This document shows, one piece after another, positions 1-6,452 of a DNA stretch of 33,966 nt. The stretch covers positions 1 through 33,966 of the forward strand of contig JAFWZG010000033.1 in assembly GCA_017517385.1 (NCBI GenBank), written 5' to 3'. Numbering within the stretch: position 1 is the stretch's first letter; each line of letters starts with the position of its first letter. Position numbers and translations under genes: made by a program. The notes beneath the pieces were generated by a model. It made no database searches. It was not told the DNA's origin and saw only the letters and a list, made by a program, of their open reading frames with translations. This stretch comes from Akkermansia sp. (GTDB lineage: Bacteria > Verrucomicrobiota > Verrucomicrobiia > Verrucomicrobiales > Akkermansiaceae).

Positions 1-708
1 AAGGAATACGATGGCATTGTCGTGCTTCACGATGCCGTGTACCGGGTGGGCTCCCGTTACTATGTGCAGGGGGTGCAGACGACCTTGCGCCGCAGCAACC
101 GCGATTTAATAGGTGGCCCTTATGCTAAAGCGTTGGGCTCTTCGTCTGAGCGTTCCGGAGTGTATTCTATTCTGCCGGAGGCCCCTCGCAGGACGGTTTA
201 TCGTGAATTCAGCCTGTTGTATGAGCGCAAACCATTTGACGTAATAAGTTATGCGCGTTATCCTATGGGCAGATATAGCAATGAGCCGCCGGGTGATGAT
301 GCCCCGGTATGGCCTAGGGAAGTCGTGGCAAAGTATGAGCAAGCGGGCTGGCACCCCTATTACAACAAAAGAGGAGAGGTGATTGCGTGGTGCGAGTATG
401 CCATAGAGGATATACACGGTCGTCAGTATAAGGGCCCGTGGAGGAACGAACTGCCCGCAGGCGCCAGCCCGGTGTTACTCTCCGCAGAGCAGATAGCCGG
501 GCATCCCATACTGAGTGGCGAGTCGGGGGTAGGCATACACCTAGTGAGGGAACGCAGCGTGGCCCGCGTGGACAAAGCTCGCGCCCTATATGCCTATCCG
601 CTGGCCGGAGTGTGCTGGCTGGTGCCCGATGCTCTGGTAACAGGCATCATAAACCTGTCCATGATACCGGTGGTCTTGTTCATGGTAATTGAAGAGTCGT
701 TCAAATGA
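1..708 (+). CDS. Hypothetical protein, C-terminal part (cut by window edge)
   Basis: The reading frame is open from the first base, so the true start lies outside the window; a GTG at 22 is in frame but has no ribosome-binding site or promoter and is probably internal. The visible 235 residues are soluble and rich in Tyr, Arg and Gly, with a hydrophobic stretch near the C-terminus (about the last 40 residues, around LVPDALVTGIINLSMIPVV) that could be a membrane segment. I recognise no family or catalytic motif. It is the first of six plus-strand genes of unknown function. It is followed by a 261-base gap and a new promoter, so it is probably the end of its transcription unit. I am confident it is coding, but its function is unknown. 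Confidence 0.7.
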   Translation, partial: KEYDGIVVLHDAVYRVGSRYYVQGVQTTLRRSNRDLIGGPYAKALGSSSERSGVYSILPEAPRRTVYREFSLLYERKPFDVISYARYPMGRYSNEPPGDDAPVWPREVVAKYEQAGWHPYYNKRGEVIAWCEYAIEDIHGRQYKGPWRNELPAGASPVLLSAEQIAGHPILSGESGVGIHLVRERSVARVDKARALYAYPLAGVCWLVPDALVTGIINLSMIPVVLFMVIEESFK

Positions 709-843
709 GTGGTGCGCCTGCTGCTAAAAAGTCATTATCGGCAGAGCCTCGCGCATCTGCCGCCTTTCAGGGCATCCCATGTGAGAGCTGTGTATATCCC
801 GGTTATTCCGGGGTCGGAGGACTTTTGCGCCATCGGCACCAAA

Positions 844-868
844 AATGCAGGAAACATGCAACAAAATG
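844..868 (+). repeat. 25-base intergenic element, copy 1
   Basis: This begins AATGCAGGAAAC and ends GCAACAAAATG. It matches 2017-2041 at 23 of 25 positions; the two differences are adjacent, in the middle (AT here, GC there). Both copies lie upstream of a promoter. Its 3' half, GCAACAAAA (858-866), is repeated inverted as TTTTGTTGC at 916-924, overlapping the -35 region of the promoter at 921. It could be an operator or a small dispersed repeat. Confidence 0.6.
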
Positions 869-920
869 CCTGCGGTGTGCGCCTATATGGTAGAAAATTC
901 CCACTTTCTGCAATTTTTTG

Positions 921-948
921 TTGCGGATTCGGTGCCGGGAAGTATTAT
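921..948 (+). promoter_or_regulatory. Promoter of the gene at 970
   Basis: A -35 box TTGCGG (921-926), a 16-base spacer and a -10 box TATTAT (943-948) resemble a sigma70 promoter. Transcription would begin near 955, leaving a leader of about 15 bases that contains AAAGGAG (957-963), the only textbook Shine-Dalgarno sequence I found at a gene start in this window. Confidence 0.55.
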
Positions 949-969
949 CTTATGTAAAGGAGATAGATA

Positions 970-1509
970 ATGAAACTGGATTGCCGCGATAAATTGGTAC
1001 TGGAAGATGGTTCCACCTGCGCTTTTATAAACCACAGTGCGGAGGGGGGGGACAGCATACGCCTTTGCATGTTCGATTTGTATGACTCATCCGGCGCATT
1101 GCTGGTAAAATGCCGGTTGATTGGAAAATTCTTTAGATATTTGAGCTTCACCGATGCCGGGGGACAGGAACTTGCTACCATACGCTTCAAATGGGCTCTC
1201 CCGGTGCTTCATTTGCCGGATGGCTCAGAAATAGAATTGAACTTTTTCCGGCATCTGGGTACTGATTTCCTGCCGGAAGCATCGGTGGAACTGTTTGGTT
1301 CAACAATCAACAGCACAGACGGTGTTTTCTCCTTCAGCGACGATATTGAAGCCGATAAACAAGGGCTTATAAAAGCAATTCTCTGTTTCTGCAAGCAGTA
1401 TCCAAAGACCAGAGAAAAAGAGATGGAGAGAGGAAGATACCTTGGCACATTGTCAGCTGTGGTGTGGGCTGTGCTGTGGGCTGTGTTTGCGTGGGCTCGA
1501 ATCTGTTGA
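970..1509 (+). CDS. Hypothetical protein with C-terminal membrane anchor
   Basis: A 179-residue protein of unknown function. Residues 1-120 are rich in short beta-prone stretches (for example SIRLCMFDLYDSSGALLV), loosely recalling tubby/LURP-like beta barrels, but I cannot confirm this. After a basic segment (KTREKEMERGR) it ends with a hydrophobic stretch (LSAVVWAVLWAVFAWA), as in a tail-anchored protein with its bulk in the cytoplasm. The ATG at 970 is well supported: AAAGGAG lies 7 bases upstream and a promoter sits just before it. The next gene starts 15 bases after the stop, so the two are probably co-transcribed. The good Shine-Dalgarno sequence sets it apart from its neighbours and could mean a different origin. 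Confidence 0.7.
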   Translation: MKLDCRDKLVLEDGSTCAFINHSAEGGDSIRLCMFDLYDSSGALLVKCRLIGKFFRYLSFTDAGGQELATIRFKWALPVLHLPDGSEIELNFFRHLGTDFLPEASVELFGSTINSTDGVFSFSDDIEADKQGLIKAILCFCKQYPKTREKEMERGRYLGTLSAVVWAVLWAVFAWARIC

Positions 1510-1524
1510 AAGTGAAAAAACACC

Positions 1525-1983
1525 ATGATGCCTCCGTTCCTCAAAATTATGACCAACACAGCCCTGTGCCTTGTGGCGGTGGGGATATGCGTGAGTTGTC
1601 ATCAAACAAAGGAAGTTATGCCTGATAGGTTCGGATGTTATTTAACCTACAGTAGAGGCGCAAATCATATTTCTTCTCCTGAAATGCCCTCTGTATACCG
1701 GTTGAATGCAGACGAAAGCCGAGAACTGGAGGCCATTGAAGCTATGGGGAAAGCTGATTCTGTAAACCTCTACTATGTACCGCCTGAGGATTACCCGATA
1801 TTTCTCATATACTCCGGTCAGCGGGAGCCACGGACATTAACTTACGAGAGCCGCTTTAAATCACATACAGACATATTCCTTCCCCCTGCTGCTGCAGCGC
1901 GTTTTGATGCCTTAGTGCAGAAGATTCAATCCCGTCCGGGGGCTCAGCTCCAAGGTGCAGAATTAAGGGATTGGTATAACTGA
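1525..1983 (+). CDS. Hypothetical lipoprotein-like secreted protein
   Basis: A 152-residue protein starting with a hydrophobic signal-like segment (about residues 5-24, LKIMTNTALCLVAVGICVS) followed by Cys25. That position fits a lipoprotein signal peptide, although Cys at -3 is not canonical, so lipidation is uncertain. The mature part is soluble, with an acidic helix (ADESRELEAIEAM) and a C-terminal segment predicted to be helical (AAAARFDALVQKIQSR). I recognise no family. There is no promoter or Shine-Dalgarno sequence ahead of it and the gap to the previous gene is 15 bases, so it is probably the second gene of a two-gene unit with the gene at 970. An alternative start is the Met at 1549, but that would shorten the signal segment. 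Confidence 0.65.
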   Translation: MMPPFLKIMTNTALCLVAVGICVSCHQTKEVMPDRFGCYLTYSRGANHISSPEMPSVYRLNADESRELEAIEAMGKADSVNLYYVPPEDYPIFLIYSGQREPRTLTYESRFKSHTDIFLPPAAAARFDALVQKIQSRPGAQLQGAELRDWYN

Positions 1984-2016
1984 ACGGAAACACCTACCTG
2001 TAAAGGGGGGGCGCAT

Positions 2017-2041
2017 AATGCAGGAAACGCGCAACAAAATG
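2017..2041 (+). repeat. 25-base intergenic element, copy 2
   Basis: Second copy of the element at 844-868, 23 of 25 bases identical. Here it ends 10 bases before the -35 box of the next gene's promoter, a position suited to an activator site or UP-like element. Confidence 0.6.
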
Positions 2042-2051
2042 ACCTTCACGC

Positions 2052-2080
2052 TTGAACCACGGGACAGGAATTGATATAAT
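2052..2080 (+). promoter_or_regulatory. Strong promoter abutting the ATG at 2087
   Basis: TTGAAC (2052-2057), a 17-base spacer and a perfect TATAAT (2075-2080). The ATG follows after 6 bases, so the predicted transcription start falls on or next to the start codon and the mRNA should be leaderless. Confidence 0.75.
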
Positions 2081-2086
2081 TCGGGC

Positions 2087-2797
2087 ATGGCAAAACAGAG
2101 GCAGAAAAAGAAAGTACGGGAATGCGGGTTGAAAAAGGGTTCGGCTAACCCCGGGGCACTGGCCGCAGCTGCGGAATTTCTGCAACGCATTGAGTGTTCG
2201 CGGAAGAATTTCAAGCCGGATACGCCTCCTCTTACTTATCTTACTCCTCTGCAGGAGAAACTGGAGGCGCAGATTGAACAAGCTTTTGCCGGGGTTCAGT
2301 GTCTGAACGAGCCCTATGTTTTGCTTTGCGGAGAAGCAATGGATGACTACCTGAGCGAGGAAGTGCTGGATGTGCTGGCTCCTCGTGAAGAGCGGCATGA
2401 CTGGCACGCTATCCCCGATGATATGCTTCATGCCTGTTCGACGGCTTGGTGTTTTGTCGGGCCGGAGGCCTACCGTTTTCTGATTCCCCGTTTCATGATT
2501 GGAGATTTACACTATGTGGTGGAAATATACCCCGGCGTTAGTTATAAGTCCGACCTAGTTGACTACGTCCGCCAGAAGCAAAGTCTACTCAACGAAGCGC
2601 AGCGGCAGTGCCTTTCTGATTTCCTGAGTCTGCAGAGCGTGGATGAGGAAACCGGTGAATACTACGGGAGAAACCAGTTCCTGCCATGGGAGCTGGATGA
2701 ATACCACGCCAACTATGATGAGCAGCAGGTGACCCACCGTGAGTTCGGCGCCATGCTGATGCAGCGTTATGCTGAGCGTGTGGGGCTCAAAGCATAA
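2087..2797 (+). CDS. Hypothetical soluble protein (DUF6714-like?)
   Basis: A 236-residue protein. It opens with a very basic segment (MAKQRQKKKVRE) and then becomes acidic. The central stretch WHAIPDDMLHACSTAWCFVGPEAYRFLIPRF is the most distinctive part: its pattern of a conserved Trp/Phe core, 'PEAYRF', and 'IPRFM' reminds me of the uncharacterised DUF6714-type proteins. That is recollection, not a search result. There is no signal peptide or membrane segment, so it is probably cytoplasmic. The ATG lies 6 bases after a consensus -10 box, which fixes the start and predicts leaderless translation. It is flanked by other unknown small genes; a role as an immunity or accessory protein is possible but unsupported. 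Confidence 0.75.
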   Translation: MAKQRQKKKVRECGLKKGSANPGALAAAAEFLQRIECSRKNFKPDTPPLTYLTPLQEKLEAQIEQAFAGVQCLNEPYVLLCGEAMDDYLSEEVLDVLAPREERHDWHAIPDDMLHACSTAWCFVGPEAYRFLIPRFMIGDLHYVVEIYPGVSYKSDLVDYVRQKQSLLNEAQRQCLSDFLSLQSVDEETGEYYGRNQFLPWELDEYHANYDEQQVTHREFGAMLMQRYAERVGLKA

Positions 2798-2834
2798 TTG
2801 TAATAAACAAGAACACCACCTCAGCTTCCATTTC

Positions 2835-3275
2835 ATGATGCCAACGCTCAGAATGTATTCATATTCACTTTTAAGTGTATCCCTGTGGGTTGTTTTCGTA
2901 TATCTTCCTTTTGTATACTTCTCTCCTAGGGGGCATCATCTTAGTGATTGTATCATATATCCATTGATATGTTGCGCAATTCTTGTTTTGTCTTTTTTGA
3001 TGATGTTGCTTTATAAGCTGTTCTCGCTTATAAAAGTATCACCCAAGAAGAGAGATATCATATTCATTCTTTGTACTTCTTATGTATATCTTCCGATTTC
3101 GATATTGACGATGTATAAAGAAGGGATGGTATCTTCGATATTCTCGATGGAAATGATGCATATTTTATTTAATATCAAACTTTATATTCTGGGTGTTGCC
3201 GTGCTGCCGGCTCCTTTTCTTTTTGTTTATTTGCTGCGCCGCGCAGAAAGAAGAACCGCTCTGTCTAAAGAATAA
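2835..3275 (+). CDS. Hypothetical small multi-pass membrane protein
   Basis: About 146 residues, almost wholly hydrophobic, with four likely membrane helices: LLSVSLWVVFVYLPFVYF, CIIYPLICCAILVLSFLMMLLY, a segment around FILCTSYVYLPISILTMY, and LYILGVAVLPAPFLFVYLL. It ends in a basic tail (RRAERR). The frame is open back to 2769, inside the previous gene, but the ATG pair at 2835/2838 keeps the first helix and avoids the overlap. There is no Shine-Dalgarno sequence or clear promoter, so it may be read through from the gene at 2087. The DNA here is clearly more AT-rich than the rest of the window. I recognise no family. Confidence 0.6.
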   Translation: MMPTLRMYSYSLLSVSLWVVFVYLPFVYFSPRGHHLSDCIIYPLICCAILVLSFLMMLLYKLFSLIKVSPKKRDIIFILCTSYVYLPISILTMYKEGMVSSIFSMEMMHILFNIKLYILGVAVLPAPFLFVYLLRRAERRTALSKE

Positions 3276-3288
3276 AGCCAGTTAAAAA

Positions 3289-3741
3289 ATGTCATATTCT
3301 AAAGTAAAGTTTAAGTGTAAACCGCTGCAGATTATTGCGTTGCTTTTCGTGGTGTTTGTTGTGGTTTGGTATTTTTTATACTATTCATGTGCTATCGGGA
3401 CACCCTGTGCGGCTACGATAAAGTATGGATATCGAGATTTTCGCGAGGTCAGCTTATCAGGTGCTCAGCTTGAGGAGTTGAGCTCTATTCTGCGGGATTC
3501 TCTTCCTACGTGCTTCGTTCGCGAAGCCCCGGGTATGAATAATGACGTTTGCCTCATTACTTTACATTATGCTGATGGCAGCATAAAGGAGTATTCTCTT
3601 TGGTTTTTGAATACGATTCTCTATGAGGGGAGGGCTGAAGACATGACAATGGATTGCATGTATGGAAGCATTTTTCATTTCGGTGGCTTGGTCGATTCTG
3701 ATATGGATGCGTTCCTTCGCCGATTTTTTGAAGAGCCATAA
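3289..3741 (+). CDS. Hypothetical membrane-anchored protein
   Basis: A 150-residue protein with a basic N-terminus (SKVKFKCK), one membrane helix at about residues 13-32 (LQIIALLFVVFVVVWYFLYY), and an extracytoplasmic domain of about 115 residues. That domain holds three Cys residues (in SCAIGTPC and LPTCFV) plus another in VCLITLHYADGS, which could form disulfides. The last 20 residues look like an amphipathic helix (DSDMDAFLRRFFEEP). It starts 13 bases after the preceding membrane protein, shares its low G+C content and is probably co-transcribed with it. It is followed by a terminator shared with the convergent gene. Its function is unknown. Confidence 0.65.
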   Translation: MSYSKVKFKCKPLQIIALLFVVFVVVWYFLYYSCAIGTPCAATIKYGYRDFREVSLSGAQLEELSSILRDSLPTCFVREAPGMNNDVCLITLHYADGSIKEYSLWFLNTILYEGRAEDMTMDCMYGSIFHFGGLVDSDMDAFLRRFFEEP

Positions 3742-3758
3742 ACTCTGTGTCGGATAAC

Positions 3759-3792
3759 AAAAAAAGCCCCGCCGACGTGGCAGGGCTTTTGG
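3759..3792. terminator. Bidirectional intrinsic terminator
   Basis: AAAAAGCCC (3761-3769) through GCC pairs with GGC and GGGCTTTT (up to 3790), with one C-A mismatch. A-run and T-run on the two sides let it work in both directions, as expected between the convergent genes ending at 3741 and 3813. Confidence 0.8.
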
Positions 3793-3812
3793 AGAATGAA
3801 TGGAAGTTCGGT

Positions 3813-4271
3813 TTACTCGGGCTGCTGTCCGCTGAGGATGAGGCCGATGATGGTGACACCGGCGATGAGTTCCTCAGAGCCGTAGAAAGGAGGCTCGGCG
3901 CTTTCGAGGTCGCTGATAATTGACACAAGGTCCACCAGCGGCTGCTCGTGCGCGGCAAACCAGCTGTCGAATTCTGCCTGAATGTCGGCGGGGGGAGCAG
4001 GAAGCACGCTGAAGGTGCGGGTCGCTTCCACAAGAATGGGAGCCTGTGTTCTGAGTACATCTCCGGCGTCATCTGCAGAGTCAATATCTTTCACCTCACG
4101 GAGAGCTGCATTTATCTTCGCCACGCAGGTGAAGAGTTTTTCCATGGGTGCGGTGTAATCAGCCAGCGCAGGAGCGGCTGCCGGAGCAGGGGCTTCAGCG
4201 GTGGCGGGAGCCTGAGCCATGAGGGGGGCAGCAAAAAGGCTAGCTGCCGCAATGAGATAAAGTGCTTTCAT
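3813..4271 (-). CDS. Secreted Ala/Pro-rich small protein
   Basis: A 152-residue protein with a clear Sec signal peptide (KALYLIAAASLFAAPLMAQA, cleavage after about residue 20), then an Ala/Pro/Glu linker (residues ~21-37) and a helical domain of about 110 residues. No Cys follows the signal at the cleavage site, so it is probably a soluble periplasmic protein, possibly anchored through the linker. I recognise no family or catalytic motif. It is transcribed alone: its promoter (4279-4306) ends 7 bases before the ATG, and a bidirectional terminator follows its stop. It is convergent with the accessory genes on its left and divergent from the aminotransferase on its right. Confidence 0.75.
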   Translation of the reverse strand: MKALYLIAAASLFAAPLMAQAPATAEAPAPAAAPALADYTAPMEKLFTCVAKINAALREVKDIDSADDAGDVLRTQAPILVEATRTFSVLPAPPADIQAEFDSWFAAHEQPLVDLVSIISDLESAEPPFYGSEELIAGVTIIGLILSGQQPE

Positions 4272-4278
4272 CGGATTC

Positions 4279-4306
4279 AGGATAGCAGAATGAGCCTTTT
4301 CTGCAA
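4279..4306 (-). promoter_or_regulatory. Promoter abutting the start at 4271 (minus)
   Basis: On the minus strand, TTGCAG (4301-4306), a 16-base spacer and TATCCT (4279-4284), followed by 7 bases and the ATG. A leaderless mRNA is predicted. Confidence 0.55.
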
Positions 4307-4421
4307 GGTTGCAGTACGTCAGCCGCGCATAACAATGAAAAAAAATGCGGTGAAGCCACTCTTTCTTCTTTATTTATCGGGGAGAGTGGTTATAATGACT
4401 TGCGTTCACAATTTTTTTATC

Positions 4422-5273
4422 ATGAAAATCTGGCTCGACGGAAAATTGGTTGATCAGGCAGAGGCCACGGTGTCAGTGTTTGATCACGGTGTATTGTATG
4501 GTGATGGTGTGTTTGAGGGTATCCGCTTCTACTCCGGTAAGGTGTTCCGCCTGGAGGAGCACATCACCCGTCTGTTTGATTCCATGCGTTATCTGGCCAT
4601 GGAATGCCCTTGGACCTATGAGGAGGTGTGTCAGGCTACTAAGGATACCGTGGCTGCCAATGGGATGGAGGATGGCTATATCCGCCTCGTTGTGACACGC
4701 GGTACGGGTGACCTCGGCCTGAATCCCCGTAACTGCCCCAAGCCCAGCATGTTCATCATCGTGCAGAATATCGCGCTCTATCCCGCTGAGATGTACGAAA
4801 ATGGCCTGAGCATGATTACCTCCACCTTCCGCCGTCCGAACCCGGATATTCTCTGCCCGCAGGTGAAGAGCCTGAACTACCTCAATGGCATTTCCGCCAA
4901 GATGGAGGCAGTGGCACAGGGCGCCGGTGAGGCCCTCATGCTGAATCAGCGTGGCAATGTGGCTGAGTGCACTGGTGACAACATTTTCATTATTCGTAAC
5001 GGTGTTGTGATGACTCCTCCGCTCACGGAGGGGGCTCTGGGTGGCATCACCCGCCACGCCGTGTTTGATATCTGCGAAGAGCTGGGTATTCCCTGCATTG
5101 AGAAGGTGATGAACCGCTTCGATATTCTCAGCGCTGATGAGTGCTTCCTGACCGGCACCGCCGCTGAAGTAATCGCGGCTACCTCTCTGGACGGCCGCAA
5201 GATTGGTGCCGGTGTGGCCGGCCCCATTACCGGCCGCATTCTGGCCCGCTTCCGCACGCTGGTGCGCGAGTAA
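4422..5273 (+). CDS. ilvE: Branched-chain amino acid aminotransferase (class IV)
   Basis: A 283-residue PLP-dependent class IV aminotransferase, which reversibly transfers the amino group between Leu/Ile/Val and glutamate as the last step of their synthesis in the cytoplasm. Family marks include the N-terminal FDHGVLYGDGVFEGIR (20-35), the PLP lysine in VKSLNYLNG (Lys149), and AECTGDNIFI (Glu182). The length matches the short IlvE/D-amino-acid transaminase subfamily, so a related substrate such as D-alanine or aminodeoxychorismate cannot be excluded; KSLNYLN favours branched-chain substrates. The frame is open upstream to 3948, but the ATG at 4422 begins exactly at the family's start. A TATAAT at 4391-4396 (with a weak -35) would give a leader of about 19 bases without a Shine-Dalgarno sequence. 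A terminator follows at 5291. Confidence 0.9.
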   Translation: MKIWLDGKLVDQAEATVSVFDHGVLYGDGVFEGIRFYSGKVFRLEEHITRLFDSMRYLAMECPWTYEEVCQATKDTVAANGMEDGYIRLVVTRGTGDLGLNPRNCPKPSMFIIVQNIALYPAEMYENGLSMITSTFRRPNPDILCPQVKSLNYLNGISAKMEAVAQGAGEALMLNQRGNVAECTGDNIFIIRNGVVMTPPLTEGALGGITRHAVFDICEELGIPCIEKVMNRFDILSADECFLTGTAAEVIAATSLDGRKIGAGVAGPITGRILARFRTLVRE

Positions 5274-5290
5274 TTGAAACCTTATTTTAA

Positions 5291-5326
5291 GGGCAGCGGG
5301 GCGATGTGCTCCGCTGCCTGTTTTTT
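5291..5326 (+). terminator. Intrinsic terminator of the aminotransferase gene
   Basis: GGCAGCGG (5292-5299) pairs perfectly with CCGCTGCC (5311-5318) and is followed by TGTTTTTT. The T-run ends only 6 bases before the ATG of the next gene on the same strand. Confidence 0.85.
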
Positions 5327-5332
5327 ATCGCT

Positions 5333-5833
5333 ATGGAGACCCTTTATAAAGGAAAATTTCTGAACATGGTATGCGAAGGGCGCTGGGAGTACTGCGAGCG
5401 CGTGAATAATACCGGAGCAGCCATGATTTTCGCCTGCACTGAGGATGGGAAGGTGCTGCTGGTGGAGGAATACCGCCCGCCTATTGCGGCTCAGAGTATC
5501 TGTTTTCCTGCCGGCCTCATTGGGGACGAAGGGCCTGAGAGCGGGGCCGTGGCCGCAGTTCGTGAGCTGGAGGAAGAAACCGGTTATGCGGCTGAGGAAA
5601 TGCGTTATCTCTTCACCGGGCCTTCGTCTCCGGGGTTGACATCTGAAACAGTCTCCTTTTATCTGGCTTCCGGGCTTAAAAAGGTATCTGCCGGTGGTGG
5701 CGTGGATAATGAAAATATCACCGTGCATGAAGTGTCCTTGGCCGGTATTGATGAATGGCTGGCGGCGCAGATGGCTGCCGGGAAATCCATCGACCCCCGC
5801 GTCTACACAGGGCTGTATTTTCTGGGAAGGTGA
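5333..5833 (+). CDS. Nudix hydrolase, ADP-ribose pyrophosphatase type
   Basis: A 166-residue Nudix hydrolase, a family that cleaves nucleoside diphosphates linked to another group; the ADP-ribose pyrophosphatase branch is suggested by EEYRPPI and FPAGLI ahead of the Nudix box. The box ends with RELEEETGY, which supplies the metal-binding glutamates, but the spacing from the first Gly to the first Glu is two residues longer than the usual G-x5-E. The ATG at 5333 (METLYKGK) is chosen because the frame's earlier Met at 5306 lies inside the terminator of the previous gene. No separate promoter is visible, so expression may depend on read-through. The next gene starts 27 bases after the stop. The substrate is inferred, not shown. 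Confidence 0.85.
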   Translation: METLYKGKFLNMVCEGRWEYCERVNNTGAAMIFACTEDGKVLLVEEYRPPIAAQSICFPAGLIGDEGPESGAVAAVRELEEETGYAAEEMRYLFTGPSSPGLTSETVSFYLASGLKKVSAGGGVDNENITVHEVSLAGIDEWLAAQMAAGKSIDPRVYTGLYFLGR

Positions 5834-5860
5834 GTTTAGCCATTGAGAGAGTTCCTCCTT

Positions 5861-6394
5861 ATGACTGAAACGCAATATTATATCGCTAAACCGGGCGGCA
5901 AGCCAACGGGGCCGTATACCATTTCCGCGTTGGAAGCGATGGCCGCGGCGCGTGAGCTTACGCCTGAGCATATCTATTGCGCGGAGGGGATGCCCCAGTG
6001 GCTTCCCATTACTCGTATTGTGGATTTACCGGGGGCGTTTCCCTCGAAGGACATTCTGCCTACGGTGCCGGTGCAGAAGCCTTCGCCGCCGCCCCTTGCT
6101 CCGCCACCTGTCCCGACATATAGGAATGAGCCGAAACCCAACACGCACCTAGTAGGTGGTATAGTGGTTCTGTTGTTTTCCTTTATGATGTTCATCTTAT
6201 CTATGCCGTTTGCTATTGCTGTGCTGGTGCAGGCCGTCCGCGCGGAATCTGCCTGGGTGGATCGGATGAATGACGAATGTTTACGCCTGTCGATTTCTGC
6301 CGGTTTCTGGTTAAAGATATCGGTGATTACGATGGCACTGCAGATACTGCTGCTTGTGGGCGGGTGTCTTTATTTTGTCTCGCTGATGCGCTAG
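5861..6394 (+). CDS. GYF_2-domain membrane protein (CD225-like tail?)
   Basis: A 177-residue protein. Residues 1-55 form a GYF_2 (DUF4339) domain: YYIAKPGGKPTGPYTISAL, then the 'GMPQWLPI' signature. A proline-rich linker follows (KPSPPPLAPPPVP). Two membrane helices (LVGGIVVLLFSFMMFILSMP and VITMALQILLLVGGCLYFV) flank a polar loop with AESAWVDRMNDECLRLSISAGFWLKIS. This layout resembles bacterial GYF_2-CD225/dispanin proteins, though the CD225 match is only by eye. GYF domains bind proline-rich peptides, so the linker could be a ligand for a similar domain. The ATG at 5861 is preferred to the in-frame TTG at 5843, since the GYF domain starts there. It is probably co-transcribed with the Nudix gene. 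Function unknown. Confidence 0.75.
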   Translation: MTETQYYIAKPGGKPTGPYTISALEAMAAARELTPEHIYCAEGMPQWLPITRIVDLPGAFPSKDILPTVPVQKPSPPPLAPPPVPTYRNEPKPNTHLVGGIVVLLFSFMMFILSMPFAIAVLVQAVRAESAWVDRMNDECLRLSISAGFWLKISVITMALQILLLVGGCLYFVSLMR

Positions 6395-6452
6395 GATTTC
6401 CGCTTGTGATTTTTCGGCGACGCCGGAAATAAACGCCAACTAGCGCCCGAGA

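Larger units (their letters stand above)
709..969 (+). other. Intergenic region with repeat element and promoter
   Basis: This 261-base gap has no convincing gene. It contains a perfect 5-bp hairpin (CCCGG 798-802, CCGGG 808-812) not followed by a T-run. It also has the first copy of a 25-base element (844-868), a matching inverted half (TTTTGTTGC at 916-924), and the promoter of the next gene. A 62-codon frame at 705-893 overlaps the previous stop but looks non-coding. Confidence 0.6.

Noticed and set aside
705..893. A 62-codon frame overlapping the stop of the first gene by ATGA.
   Set aside because: The sequence looks non-coding, and it overlaps the repeat element.
6396..6430. Inverted repeat ATTTCCG/CGGAAAT with an inner CGGCG-A-CGCCG, between the convergent GYF_2 and zupT genes.
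   Set aside because: The loop and lack of a T-run make a terminator doubtful; recorded only as a weak candidate.
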